Below are positions 12,258-25,900 of a stretch of DNA of 64,000 nt, one piece after another; positions within the stretch are counted from its first letter, which is position 1, and each line of letters starts with the position of its first letter. Source of the stretch: Blattamonas nauphoetae. Its lineage: Eukaryota > Preaxostyla > Oxymonadida. The DNA is taken from the NCBI GenBank assembly GCA_033064195.1, contig JARBJD010000214.1:1-64000 (forward strand). Direction: 5' to 3'. Made by a program: the position numbers and the translations under genes. The notes beneath the pieces were generated by a model. It was not told the DNA's origin. It saw only the letters and a list, made by a program, of their open reading frames with translations, and ran no database searches.

Positions 12258-12842
12258 ATGCTGTTCCACCTCTTTGTCCTCTCCCTTCTCCACACGTCAC
12301 AAAATCCAATCCAAATCCAACCATCGTTTCACTCGGAGTATTCTAGTGCCCGCCAGACAACCATCCCCACCAACGAACCCATCCATGGACGACAATTCCA
12401 TCTTGAAATGGATGTTGTTCTCTCAAACACGATTCAAATCAGATCGGACATCATTTCAATTTCCGGCCACAACACAACACTATCATTCAGTCATATTTTC
12501 GAAGACAATCTCCAAACTCCTCATTCTTCGCAAAACCAGCGTTCATCCAAACATGACACTGAACAGCCAACAATCTCGAACATACAGCATCCTATTGCAA
12601 CACATTTCATGTTTGAAGTGTTAAATAGCACATTTGCGTTGGATAAACTGCAGTTGAAGTGCGACTCCGAAAGAAATGGGATATGTTCCGTTTCTGGCTC
12701 TTCTGTGCACTTATCTGCCAGTTCGATCACGTCACACGCTCTCTGTTCTCCTTTTGTGATCCTCTTGTCCGAACTGGAGTCGGACCGTTCTGGGTCATCC
12801 GTTCATCTTTCCGATGTCACACATCACCAGGCATCTGAGTAG
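12258..12842 (+). CDS. giant surface protein A1, N-terminal part (interrupted)
   Basis: This opens with a signal-peptide-like start (MLFHLFVLSLLHTSQNP) and continues as the first beta-helix-like segment of the ectodomain. About 190 residues match the N-terminus of copy A2 (start 19992) almost throughout. The frame then runs into a 520-bp transposon at 12828 and stops at 12840-12842 inside it. The rest of the gene resumes in the same frame at 13348. Without splicing, only a short secreted fragment would be made. The ATG at 12258 matches the start of A2. Confidence 0.7.
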   Translation: MLFHLFVLSLLHTSQNPIQIQPSFHSEYSSARQTTIPTNEPIHGRQFHLEMDVVLSNTIQIRSDIISISGHNTTLSFSHIFEDNLQTPHSSQNQRSSKHDTEQPTISNIQHPIATHFMFEVLNSTFALDKLQLKCDSERNGICSVSGSSVHLSASSITSHALCSPFVILLSELESDRSGSSVHLSDVTHHQASE

Positions 12843-13347
12843 TCCCATCAAAATAGGTAAAACTGGGATCAATTGATGTCAGTGCCTAAATTTGTACTGA
12901 GATCATATTTCAACTCTTTTCCTTTGAGATTTTCTCATTATCACTTCATTAATCATGTTCAATTCACTTCTTGTTTTCACATAATGCTCTTCAATATTTC
13001 AGACAGCTCTTATTTCCCAAAAACACGCACGATCACAATCACCAACACTTCTTTTTTCGATGTATTCCCTTCATTGACTTTTGTCAGTGAGAAAAAACCA
13101 TCAAAGAAGACATAATAACGCATTATCGACTTGTTTTTATAATTATTGTTGTAGAACAAACTGAACAGCAGCACCCAAAGTTTGCATTTTCATGATCTAT
13201 GAAGTGACCATTTTCCTTTTTACTTTTTTTTCCATTCAAATATCATATATAAGAAGACTTTTTTGAAATGAAAGAAACGAAATGGTATTGTAGGTATTTA
13301 GTGGGATCAGATCCGACTGGGATCACTGGGATCAAATCAGAAGCCTG
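12828..13347. mobile_element. non-autonomous hAT-type element (MITE), 520 bp
   Basis: The element is flanked by a perfect 8-bp duplication CACATCAC (12820-12827 and 13348-13355). Its ends form imperfect inverted repeats starting CAGGC(A/T)TCTGA. The uninterrupted site exists in paralogue A2 near 20560, where the coding sequence has one copy of CACATCAC. It carries no transposase and is AT-rich inside. The 8-bp duplication and CAG-start termini fit the hAT superfamily. It lies within the coding sequence of giant gene A1. Insert plus duplication is 528 bp, so the downstream frame is preserved. Confidence 0.85.
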
Positions 13348-16300
13348 CACATCACTCACCTTCCAGCTTTGTTGCCCCATTTGTCGATATTCCGCGACAA
13401 ACCGCACCCCTTTCCTCCGAACAATCCACAGATAACAACAGCCAATTCTCAGACTCAGCGGACGGGATTTCAGTTGTCGGAGTCGATCTCGTCTTCGAAT
13501 CGACAATCCTGGTTTCTGGAACTGGCCCTCTCTTCTCGTTTGGGTTGCTTGAACGTCAGCCGCATCACAAACCCATCGAATGTGTTCTCGGAATGGAAAC
13601 AGACTTGATCAAAAGTCAATTCTTCAACATGTCGACTCTTGCAACACCAAATCGAGAGAATACGCACGGAATCCTGTTTGGGTCAAATGTGAATCAGCGA
13701 TTGTTCGGATGTTCGGTTTCACGAAGTTTTAACCATCAACGAGGAACGAGCATGATGGACCCAAACCTTGGAGGCTCCCTTCTTTGCCAGAACACCTCAT
13801 TCTCGTCGTGCATCAGCCAGACCAACACTGATCAGACAATTTCACACGAGCATCGAACCCAGGGAAGCCAATTTGTGTCCGCCCATCTCACCTCCGAGTC
13901 AGTTGTATTCACATTCTGCACATTTCACGATATGACCGTCTCGGAACCTGGGAACGACTTCGGTGGGGCGGCCATCTTCATCAAAGACACAAATGCAGCC
14001 CTCACTGTGTCGCAGTGCTTCTTCCACAAGTGCGTTGCGACGGGAGAACATAACGACGGGGCGGCGATTTACTTCTACTCGCTGTCTGCAAATCGAAAAA
14101 CATTCTCCCTGTCGCAGTCGTCCTTCACAGAGTGTCAAACAACCTACAGCTCTATTGGAAACACCGCATCAGCGTGCACGATCGTGTATGCCTTGCCACC
14201 CACCATCACTCAGTGCTTCTTCCACCTCTGCAACGCAACTGGGCGATACGCCACCATTGAGTTCGCATCATCTCCAGCAGGCATCACAAACTCCTCGTTT
14301 GTGAAGTGTGCCTCTCTCGAGCATTCTGGAGGAGCGATTGGAATGTATCGGAGCACCTCTGTCGCTCTCTCCTCGGTCCAGTTCAGAGAGTGTTCAGCAT
14401 CTGTCGCTGGTTCAGCAGACATGGTCTATGTCGAAACCACAAAAGAACTCCTCAACGCTTCTTCGATCCAATACTGCGACTCGACGTCTGGCTCTCCAAA
14501 TATCTACTGCTCTGATGATGGTACGTTCGATGAGACTTTGATTCCTCAACTTGTATCGAACGATGGATTGTTCATGACTGCCTTCTCTCTGAAATCGGAG
14601 AATGGGAAGTGTCTGGTTGAGGTGGAATTATCGTCAGAGATGGTTGGATCGATGGGTGTTCTGCTGGAAGGAGGGAATGTTCCTCGACTGATCCACGTTC
14701 CATTTGGATCGGCGGAGACTCCTTCGAGTTTTGGAACGATTGAAGTGTCAGTTGGAGTGAAAGGACTTCTTCCAGTTTTGGGTGAAGGGCAGACATTCTC
14801 CGTTCGAAGTGTTGGGATGGCTGGGAAAGAGATTCTTGGCCGAATTGATGGAGCGAAAGCAGAATTGACGAACAGCACTGCAGCGACTCTGACACTGTCT
14901 GGAGTGTATCTGAAAACAGGAGCATCGTCGATGTTGGTGAAGAACAAGAACGGAAATACATTCCCCATTTCTCTCCCAACAAACAATGGAACAGCGCTGA
15001 ATGGTTCAATCTCTCTCTCCTCGTCCGATCCATCCAAACTGGAATATGGAGAAGAATACTGGATCGACACTGTCACACATGGACCTTTCACATCTGCTTT
15101 TACAACTCCAGTTTCGTTCATTGTTCCATCGCCAGTCGCTATCGTCTCCTCGTTCGTTTGTGAGAAGGATGATGATTTGATGACGTTGTCGTTCACTGGA
15201 AGTGGATTGGTTGGATCATCATACACACTCACACTGACCGAACAGAATCCGAGTGGAGTCGCCCACACGAAAGACGTCGAACTCGTCCCAATCTCCGCCA
15301 CAACACTGAGTGAGTGGAATGTGACGCTGTATCCTCCCTCACTGGCAGATCTGAATTTTGGAACGACATACAAAGTGACCAATGTCGTTTCATCGATTTC
15401 TGTTCAACCAGTTCAGATTTCCACCTCGCTCATCACAACCCCAGTTGAGCCTTCGCGAGTGACCAGCCTTTCGATCACAGGTTATTCTGAACAGGAAAAG
15501 AAAGTTGAGTTTTCAGTGGAAGGATTGATGATGACAGAAGGAGAGACGTACACACTGGTGGTGAACGAGACAGGAACGACCACCGAAAAGAGAATCAAAG
15601 TGACATTCTCGTCGAAAACGGAAGGAAGTGGATCAGCGACACTTTTTCCACTTTCGGGAGCTGAGCTGGAGTACAACACGAACTACACTCTGACGGGAGT
15701 GATGGATTCCAAATCGAAATCGATTCTATTCGTTTCTGGTCTTTCATTTAAATCGAAACCGGAACCAGAACGACTCCTCAGCATCTTGGCCGACATCCTC
15801 GTTGCTGGCTCAGACCAGTCGTCCATCTCTCTCTCGTTCACCTCATCTGCCCTTCTCGGTCAGACAGAATACAATCTGACTCTCCAATCACTCCCCACTT
15901 CGGACGAAAAGCCTCATTTCAAAACGCTGAAAGTGACAACAGATGAACATGGAATCATTGACGAACTTCTGGCAGTTCTATATCCTATGGAGGATGAAGA
16001 AGGAAATAATGGGCAACTGGAATTCGACACGACCTACTCGCTCTCCTCGCTGACCCGACAATCCACACCGATCTTCTTCGAATCATCCTCAACGACATTC
16101 CGCACAGCTCGAGAATCTCCTCGCATTGAGAAAATTGTTTCAGTGATTCTGAGCAAAGAACGATCAGAAGTGACGATGGGCTTTTCAGGACGAGTGTTGG
16201 TTGGTTCTCTCGGCCGACTTGTTCTGTCCGATGGCTCGACAACATGGGAATCGTTGTCTGACCTTCTCTGTTCGTCGTCAACACAATGCTCAGCTGTGTT

Positions 16301-18842
16301 CAAAACAGGGTTGGGACAATCACTGGACCATCTGGAGTTTGGAGGAGTGTATGAAGTGCTGTCAAGTGACATCTCGAAATATGTAGTGAATTCTGGAGTA
16401 TCGGCTCGTGTGCCGTTCGCTCCTCATTTTAACTCGACCTCATTCAAGTTTTGGAACAGTCTGAACACGAGCTGCGTGGTTGTGTTTGGAGGGAGTGATC
16501 TTGTTGAAGGAACGTCGTATTCAGTTGGATTCGCGAATTCTCTTTCTTTTGTGATCACCGTCGTGAACTCATCGGCAGCTGTCTCATCGCCACTTGCGAT
16601 TGGATGGAGTGACACACTTCAGTTCTCAACAGCATACCAAATCGAATCGATCACACCCCTCAACGAAGAAAATGGAGATGTTGTGTTCAAAAGACTTTCA
16701 TTTGAAACAGAAGCCAAACCGTCTCAAATCTCCCTCTCGATTGACTCAAATGGCTCAGAAAGCAATATTTGTGGGATAGCGAACGATCCTTGCTGTTCGA
16801 TTGAGATTGGATGGTGGATTGTGAGAGGGATTGGATTCTCATCGTGCACGCTCTCGATTGTTCACAACACAACACTGAAAGAGCGAATCAGGATTCCATC
16901 CAATCATGACATTGTTCTCAATGCCGGCCCTTCCTCGAAACCAGAACTGATCGTCTCTCCTTCGACCTCCTCGTCTGGAGTGCTGTCTGGGGAAGATGAA
17001 AGAGAAGGAATGATTGAAGTGAGTGGGAGTCGTGTGTGGATGAATCAAGTTGATGTTGTCTTGACGGATTCGTGTTCAGTTGTATTTATTCGAATTGTGG
17101 ATGGTCGACTGACGCTCGAATCCTGTTCGATCACTGGAGACTCATCGTCTTCGCCTGAAATCACCAATTCTGGAGACTTTGAATGCTCGTGGTCGTTGGG
17201 AGCTTTTGTTCTCGTAAACACGACAACATCTGTCACCTCGTCCACATTCTCTGGTCTTTCGTTGGGAGCGATCAACATAGAGGGAGGAAACCTGACGATC
17301 TTCACATCTTCATTCAGCGACAACTCACCAAACCATTCTTCATTTCCTTCGGCTCGTCGGAACATCCACTGCAGCGATGAAGGCCACGTGAAGATTGGGA
17401 GTCTTCACGGAGGAGATGGGACAGTTGACCATCCTTCAGCTTGGATCTCAGCAGTAGATTGTGTTGTCGGAGGAGCAGACGCAAAACAAGCATCGCCTCA
17501 TTTCATCCCAACTCTCTCTTCGAAGTCCGCGTCTTCCTTCAACAAGAAAGATAAGACATTCACACTGGAAATGACTGGAACGACATTGATTCCGTGTGGT
17601 CTGTTTCTGGAAGTGTTCGAAGTGTCGAAGCAAAAGACAATTGGAAAGACCGAAGAAGTCAAACTGGATCTGGACACCACAACTTCCTTCACTGAATCGT
17701 TGATCTCACTCTCGCTCTCCCAATCATCTCTGTCATCTCTGGATCAGTCAATGGAATGGCGAGGTCGTCTGATTTTCGGAGAAAATGAACGAAGCACGGA
17801 ATCATTCCTGATTCAAACAAACTCGGTGAAACGGCTCTCACAATCTGTGAAAGAGAACATGAAATGGTGGCTCCCTCTTGTGATTGTTGTGGGGTGCTCT
17901 CTGCTTGTGCTGATGCTGATTGTTCTCTTGTGTTGGCGACGAAGAAAGAGCGAAGGAAAGACAGAAATGAAGAAGGAAGAACTGTCAGAAGAAGAATACA
18001 TTGAGAAAATGGAAGATCGGGACGAGACGATTGGCCGAAGTGTGATTGAGACGACAGTTCGAGCACTGAAAGACAAGACGATCACAGCTCATGGTCCAGA
18101 AATGGATGGGAAGACGGAAGAAAGTGGGAAAATGGGATCAGATGGATGGGAGGGAAGAAGGGAGATTGATGTGATTGAAGTGATGGATTGTGCTGAGTTT
18201 GATTCGCATTTCGTTTCGCGTCAGAACTCGCTGTACCAGCGACTTCACGTTGAGAATCGACCACTGTCGAACAAACGGATTCAAGAACGACATCTCGTTT
18301 CTGCACTTGTGAACTTGAAGAGGACAAACGCGTGTGCCGAAGTGTTCCTTCACTTGTCGTCGCACTGGCTGAAGATGACAACAGAAGGGGAGATTTGTCT
18401 TCTGCTGGAAAAGACGAAGGGAGTGGAGAAAGACGAGAAAGAAGGAGAGATCTCGAGAGAACAGAAAGAGACGGTTGATGGAGAGAGGGAGAAGATGGAT
18501 GGGCAGCGTTGGAGTGCTCCAGAACAATTTTTGGAAGAAGGAGAAGCAGAGAAGGCGATCAACCCAGCGCAGGTGTCGGTTTTTCGGCTCGGCCTGATCT
18601 TGTGGGAGATCGAGACGGGACAGATACCGTTTGGGGAGACGGATGCAGTGAATACCTGCCGTCAGTTGAAAGCGGGGATTGTTCCAGCGATGGATGGAGT
18701 GTCGAGTGTGTCGATGAGGGAACTGATCACTCGATGCCTGTCGGTTGATGGAGATTCGCGACCAACGCTGGAATCAGTGTCGTCGATGTTGGATGAGATT
18801 GCAGAAGATACGACAACATGGAAGGGTTCATTCCTCTTCTAA
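13348..18842 (+). CDS. giant surface protein A1, main part: beta-helix, Ig-like repeats, TM, kinase-like tail
   Basis: One uninterrupted frame continues the protein after the transposon. In order, it has a beta-helix-like region rich in short Ser/Thr/Asn/Cys strands (about 13350-14560) and seven roughly 100-residue Ig-like repeats (about 14570-16720), most ending in a pattern like LEYNTNYTLTGV. It then has a paired-cysteine motif ICGIANDPCCSIEI (about 16765) that opens a second beta-helix segment. A membrane helix (WWLPLVIVVGCSLLVLMLIV, about 17865-17925) and a basic stop-transfer follow. The cytoplasmic tail resembles a kinase C-lobe: WSAPEQF, FRLGLILWEIETG, and RPT near the end. Gly-loop, VAIK Lys, HRD and DFG are absent, so it is a pseudokinase at best. 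It ends at TAA 18840-18842. Inferred role: cell-surface adhesion or recognition receptor. The true start lies at 12258 if the transposon is spliced out; otherwise this part may be silent. Confidence 0.75.
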
Positions 18843-19589
18843 CTCCAACGATTCTCCGGCGACCCCGCACACACTTCATCTCTCACACATTTCTTCCTTC
18901 TCTGAATGATCGCTCTCATCTCACGTTCGTTGTTGTATTCCTAGTCTCATCTCAAATCTCGATCACGATCCCACCACTCCTTGTTTCTCGTGATCGTGTT
19001 TTTCTTTCTTTTTCTTCACAGCTGACATCATCCGAATTCACCACATCTTGATTTGTTCGGAGTATGACAAGTGAGTGTGGATTGACTCAACATCCTTCAT
19101 CATTTGATCTCATCTCACCAAACCAATTTCGACTCGCTGGAGACGAGAATCGAGCAGAATCATGATCGCACGTTATGTGATACTTTCTGCTCACCACTTC
19201 AACCAAATGACAAACGAATCACCGAGCAACACATTCGCGGGAGTCGATTATTCACTTCACACTTTTGTGTGGAATGGGTGGTGAATGTATCAATGTCACC
19301 ACCACTCTCACACAGATTGAGCTTGAGATTGATTTGTTTTCATCATCACACCCTCTTTTTTCTTCTCCACAGGAATCATGCGCATATCGACTCACATCCG
19401 AACACTTCATTCTGTATTGCTTATGATTTGTGAGAATTGTGAAAGGCTGGCCACGCATTCTCTCTCTTTCTTCTCTTTGAATTCATGATCGCATGTCACC
19501 TCATAGGCCTTCTTGATTCTGATTGTTCTTGACAGGAAGAGAACCAACAGTAGACGAAGTGGAAGTATCAGAGAAGGACTGGGTTGATC
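18843..19589. repeat. 3' flank of A1, shared with other giant genes
   Basis: The part next to the stop and the part at 19340-19545 match the 3' flank of A2 (26045-26700). The middle (about 19090-19300) matches the 3' flank of the minus-strand genes B1 and B2 in inverted orientation (about 27090-27330 and 38900-39150). It probably includes 3' UTR and termination signals. No gene is seen. Confidence 0.6.
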
Positions 19590-19991
19590 ACGGTTCAACT
19601 TTCTCTATTGAATATCGATGCCATACCATTCTAAACTTCCACATTGCGTTGTACATGACATCAGAACCAGTTTCATGTTGTTCACTGCCCAGTTTCACCG
19701 GAAATTAATAGACAAACAGCGGATTCGAAATGGGCCCTCGCCACTGGAAGTCTGAATTCCAATTTGTCTCCGGTTGAGGGTAAATTCATCTATTGGCGTT
19801 GTTCTTTTCATTTCGGCATCCACAATCCACTGAGATGAAGCGAGTCAGGCTGAATGATGTATGTCAAACAACATCACTCCAGACTGATTAGAAGATGACA
19901 TCACGTCACCGGAACTCACCATCTCCAAGATGAGACCCAGAAACGACACAAATAATGGGATGCCATCGAACAGAAACCATTCGTAGGTGAC
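19590..19991 (+). repeat. duplicated 5' flank of giant genes, copy 2
   Basis: Similar along its length to 11830-12257 and ending at the ATG of copy A2. Conserved blocks match those listed for copy 1. This shows the duplication unit included the upstream region, so A1 and A2 probably began with the same promoter. Confidence 0.7.
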
Positions 19992-22900
19992 ATGTTGGTT
20001 CACCTCTTCATCCTCTCCCTTCTCCACGCGTCACAAAATCCAATCCAAATCCAACCATCGTTTTTCTCGGAGTATTCCAGTGCCCGCCAGACAACCATTC
20101 CCACCAATGAACTCTTCCAAAGACGACAATTCCATCTTGAAATGGATGTTGTTCTCTCAAACACGATTCAAATCAGATCGGACATCATTTCAATTTCCGG
20201 CCACAACACAACACTATCATTCAGTCATATTTTCGAAGACAATCTCCAAACTCCACATTCTTCGCAAAACCAGCGTTCATCAAAACGTGAAGTTGAACAG
20301 TCCACTGACTCGAACATGGGACATACTCTTGCAACACATTTCATGTTTGAAGTGTTAAATAGCACATTTGCGTTGGATGGCCTGCATTTGAAGTACGAAT
20401 CCGAAAGAAATGGGATCTGTTCCCTTTCTGGCTCTTTTGTGCATTTGTCTGCCAGTTTGATCACGTCACATGCCCTCTGTTCACCTTTTGTGATCCTCGT
20501 GTCCGAACTAGAGTCCGAACGGTGCGTGTCCTCCGTTCATCTTTCCGATGTCACACATCACTCACCTTCCAGCTTTGTTGCCCCGTTTGTCGATATTTCG
20601 CGGCAAACCGCACCCCTTTCCTCCAATCTGCCCATCCGGGACAACGTCCATTCATCAGACTCCGCAGGCGGGATTTCAGTTGTCGGAATCGATCTTCACT
20701 TCGAATCGAAAACCCTGGTTTCTGGAACTGGCCCACTCTTCTCGTTTGGGATGTTTGAACATCAGCCGCATCATCATTCCTCCAGATGCGTTCAAGAAAT
20801 GGAAACAGACTTGATCCATTGCCAATTCTTCAATATGTCGACTATCTCAACACAAAATCGAGAGAATTCGCACGGAATCCTGTTTGGATCAAATGTGAAT
20901 CAGCGACTGATCGGATGCTCGGTTTCACGAAGTTCTAACCACCAACGTGGAACGAGCATGTTGGACCCAAATCTCGGAGGCTCTCTTCTTTGCCAGAACA
21001 CCTCATTCTCATCATGCATCGGGCGGACAAACGCTGATCAGACCATTTCACACGAAAACCGAATCCAAGGACAACGCTTTACTTCAACTCATGTCACCTC
21101 CGAGTCAGTCGTCTTCATGCTCTGTACATTCAACGACATGAGGTTCACGGAAGATGGAAACAATTTGGGAGGGGCAGCGATTCACGTCAAAGACACCAAC
21201 GCCGCTCTCGCCATCTCGCAGTGCTCCTTCCACAAGTGCGTTGCGACAGGGAAGAGCAACGACGGGGCGGCGATTTTCTTCTACTGCACAAAGACAAATC
21301 GGAAGGCATTCTCGTTATTGCAATCGTCGTTCACAGAATGTCAAAGCACTTACAGCTATTTAGCGAGTACTTCGTCAGCATGTGCGATCGTGTTGTCGTT
21401 TCCTCCCGCCATCACTCAGTGCTTCTTTCACCTCTGCAACGCGACAGGACGCTGCGCCACGCTGTACTTCTCCTCGTGTCCAGCCAGCATCACAAACTCC
21501 TCGTTTGTGAAGTGTGCATCTCTCGAATCGTATGGAGGTGCGATTGGGATGTATCGGAGCACCTCTGTCGCTCTCTCCTCGGTCCAGTTCAGAGAGTGTT
21601 CAGCGTATTTCGCTGGTTCGGCTGATATCGCTTATTTTAACACAACCAAAGAACTCCTCAACACGTCTTCGATCCAATTCTGTGACTCGACGTCTGGCTC
21701 TCCGAACATTTACGATCCAGAGTCGCCAAGCACTGTTTTATCGCTGATTCCTCAACTTGTATCGAACGATGGATTGTTCATGATTGCCATCTCTCTGAAC
21801 TCCGAGAATGGGAAGTGTTTGGTTGAGGTGGAACTGTCGTCAGAGATGGTTGGATCGATGGGTGTTCTGTTGGAAGGAGGGAATGTTCCTCGACTGATCC
21901 ACGTTCCATTTGGATCGGCGGAGACTCCTTCGAGTTTTGGAACGATTGAAGTGTCAGTTGGAGTGAAAGGACTTCTTCCAGTTTTGGGTGAAGGGCAGAC
22001 ATTCTCCGTTCGAAGTGTTGGGATGGCTGGAAAGAGATTCTTGGCCGAATTGATGGAGTGGAGGCAGAATTGACGAACAGCACTGCAGCGACTCTGACAC
22101 TGTCTGGAGTATTTGTGAATACAGGGGTCTCGTCGATGTTGGTGAAGAACAAGAACGGAAATACATTCCCCATTTCTCTCCCAACAAACAATGGAACAGC
22201 GCTGAATGGTTCCATCTCTCTCTCCTCATCAAATCCATCACAACTGGAATATGGAGAAGAATACTGGATCGACACAATCACACATGGACCTTTCACATCT
22301 GCTTTTACAACTCCAGTTTCATTCATTGTTCCATCGCCAGTCGCTATCGTCTCCTCGTTCGCTTGTGAGAAGGATGATGATTGGATGACGTTGTCGTTCA
22401 CTGGAAGTGGATTGGTTGGATCATCATACACACTCACACTGACCGAACAGAATCCGAGTGGAGTTGCCCAAACGAAAGACATCGAACTCATCACAACCTC
22501 GGCCACAACACTGAGTGAGTGGAATGTGACGCTGTATCCTCCCTCACTGGCAGATCTGAATTTTGGAACGACATACAAAGTGACCAATGTCGTTTCATCG
22601 ATTTCTGTTCAACCAGTTCAGATTTCCACCTCGCTCATCACAACCCCAGTTGAGCCTTCGCGAGTGACCAGCCTTTCGATCACAGGTTATTCTGAACAGG
22701 AAAAGAAAGTTGAGTTTTCAGTGGAAGGATTGATGATGACAGAAGGAGAGACGTACACACTGGTGGTGAACGAGACAGGAACGACCACCGAAAAGAGAAT
22801 CAAAGTGACATTCTCGTCGAAAACGGAAGGAAGTGGATCAGCGACACTTTTCCCACTTTCGGGAGCTAATCTGGAGTACAACACGAACTACACTCTGACG

Positions 22901-25900
22901 GGAGTGATGGATTCACAATCGAACCAGATTTTGTTCATTTCTGGTCTTTCATTCAAAACGAAAGCCGAACCAGAACGACTACTCAGCATCTCAGCTGACA
23001 CTCTCGTTGCTGATTCTGAGGCATCATCCATCTCTCTCTCATTCACTTCATCTGCCCTTCTTAGCCAGACAGAATACACTCTAACTCTCAAATCGCAACC
23101 AAAATCAGACGAAACGCCTCATTTTAAAACGCTGAAAGTGACAACAGATGAACATGGAATCATTGACGACCTTCTGGTAGTTCTATATCCTATGGAGGAT
23201 GAAGTAGGAAATAATGGGCAACTGGAATTCGACACGACCTACTCGCTCTCCTCGCTGACCCGACAATCCACACCGATCTTCTTCGAATCATCCTCAACGA
23301 CATTCCGCACAGCTCGAGAATCTCCTCGCATTGAGAAAATTGTTTCAGCGATTCTGAGCAAAGAACGATCAGAAGTTGAGATGATCTTTTCAGGACGAGC
23401 ATTGGTTGGCTCTCTCGGCCGACTTGTTCTGTCCGATGGCTCGACAGCATGGGAATCGTTGTCTGACCTTCTCTGTTCATCAACACAATGCTCAGCTGTA
23501 TTCAAAACTGGGTTGGGACAATCCCTGGACCATCTGGAGTTTGGAGGAGTGTATGAAGTGCTGTCAAGTGACATTTCGAAATATGTTGTGAATTCTGGAG
23601 TATCGGCTCGTGTGCCGTTCGCTCCTCATTTTAACTCGACCTCATTCAAGTTTTGGAACAGTCTGAACACGAGCTGCGTGGTTGTGTTTGGAGGGAGTGA
23701 TCTTGTTGAAGGAACGTCGTATTCAGTTGGATTCGCGAATTCTCTTTCGTTTGTGATCACCGTCGTGAACTCATCGGCAGCTGTCTCACCACCACTTGCG
23801 ATTGGATGGGAAAGCACTCTTCAATTCTCAACAACATACCCGATTGTGTCAATCACTCCACTGAAGGAAGAAGATGGGGATGTTGTGTTCAAAGGACTGT
23901 CATTTGAAACAGAAGCCAAACCGTCTCAAATCACACTCTCGATTGACTCTAGTGGCTCAGAAAGCAAGATTTGTGGATCAGAGATCGATCCTTGCTGTTC
24001 GATTGAGATTGGATGGTGGATTGTAAGAGGGATTGGATTCTCATCGTGCACGCTCTCGATTGTTCACAACACAACTCTCAAAGAGCGAATCAGGATTCCA
24101 TCCAATCATGACATTGTTCTCAATGCCGGCCCTTCCTCGAAACCAGAACTGATCGTCTCTCCTTCGACCTCGTCGTCTGGAGTGCTGTCTGGGGAAGATG
24201 AAAGAGAAGGAATGATTGAAGTGAATGAGAGTCGTGTATGGATGAATCAAGTTGATGTTGTCTTGACCGATTCGTCTTCAGTTGTGTTTGTTCGAATGGT
24301 GGATGGTCGACTGACACTCGAATCATGTTCGATCACTGGAGACTCATCGTCTTCGCCTGAAATCACCAATTCTGGAGACTTTGAATGCTCGTGGTCGTTG
24401 GGAGCGTTTCTTCTTGTGAACACGACAACATCTGTCACATCGTCCACATTCTCTGGTCTTTCGTTGGGAGCGGTCAACATGGAGGGAGGAACTCTTTCAA
24501 TTGTCTCCTCGACGTTCTTTGACAACTCACCAAACCACTCTTCGTTTCCATCAGCTCGTCGGAACATCCACTGCAGCGATGAAGGACAAGTGAAGATTGG
24601 GAGTCTTCACGGAGGAGATGGGACAGTTGACCACCCGTCAGCTTGGATCTCAGCGACAGATTGTGTTGTCGGAGGAGCAGACGCAAAACAAGCATCGCCT
24701 CATTTCATCCCAACGCTCTCTTCGAAGTCCGCGTCTTCCTTCAACAAGAAAGATAAGACATTCACACTGGAAATGACTGGAACGACATTGATTCCGTGTG
24801 GTCTGTTTCTGGAAGTGTTCGAAGTGTCGAAGCTGAAGACAGAGGGTAATTCCGAAGAAGTGAAACTGGATCTGGACACTACAGCATCCTTCACGGAAAC
24901 CTCAATCTCACTCTCGCTCTCCCAATCATCTCTGTCATCTCTGGATCCGTCACTGGAATGGTGAGGTCGTCTGATTTTTGGTGAGAATGAACGAAGCAGC
25001 AACTCATTCGTCATTCAAACAAACTCAGTGGAACGGCTCTCGAAATCTGTGAAAGAGAACATGAAATGGTGGCTTCCTCTTGTGATTGTTGTGGCATGCT
25101 CTCTGCTTGTGCTGATGCTGATTGTTCTCTTGTGTTGGCGACGAAGAAAGGGAGAAGGAAAGACAAAAATGAAGAAGGAAGAACTGTCAGAAGAAGAATA
25201 CATTGAGAAGATGGAAGAGCGGGACGAGACGATTGGCCGAAGTGTGATTGAGACGACAGTTCGAGCACTGAAAGACAAGACGATCACAGCTCATGGTCCA
25301 GAAATGGATGGGAAGACGGAAGAAAGTGGGAAAATGGGATCGGATGGATGGGAGGGAAGAAGAGAGATTGATGTGATTGAAGTGATGGATTGTGCTGAGT
25401 TTGATTCGCATTTCGTTTCGCGTCAGAACTCGCTGTACCAGCGACTTCACGTTGAGAATCGACCGCTGTCGAACAAACGGATTCAAGAACGACATCTCGT
25501 TTCTGCACTTGTGAACTTGAAGAGGACAAATGCGTGTGCCGAAGTGTTCCTTCACTTGTCGTCGCACTGGCTGAAGATGACAACAGAAGGGGAGATTTGT
25601 CTTCTGCTGGAAAAGACGAAGGGAGTGGAGAAAGACGAGAAAGAAGGAGAGATCTCGAGAGAACAGAAAGAGACGGTTGATGGAGAGAGGGAGAAGATGG
25701 ATGGGCAGCGTTGGAGTTCCCCAGAACAATTTTTGGAAGAAGGAGAAGCGGAGAAGGCGATCAACCCAGCGCAGGTGTCGGTTTTTCGGCTCGGCCTGGT
25801 CTTGTGGGAGATCGAGACGGGACAGATACCGTTTGGGGAGACGGATGCAGTGAATACCTGCCGTCAGTTGAAAGCGGGGATTGTTCCAGCGATGGATGGA

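Noticed and set aside
14546-15382. Long minus-strand open frame of 278 codons inside A1, with a similar one at 21778-22587 in A2
   Set aside because: It lies antisense to strongly supported coding sequence and is repeated only because the paralogues are repeated. Its composition mirrors the sense strand.
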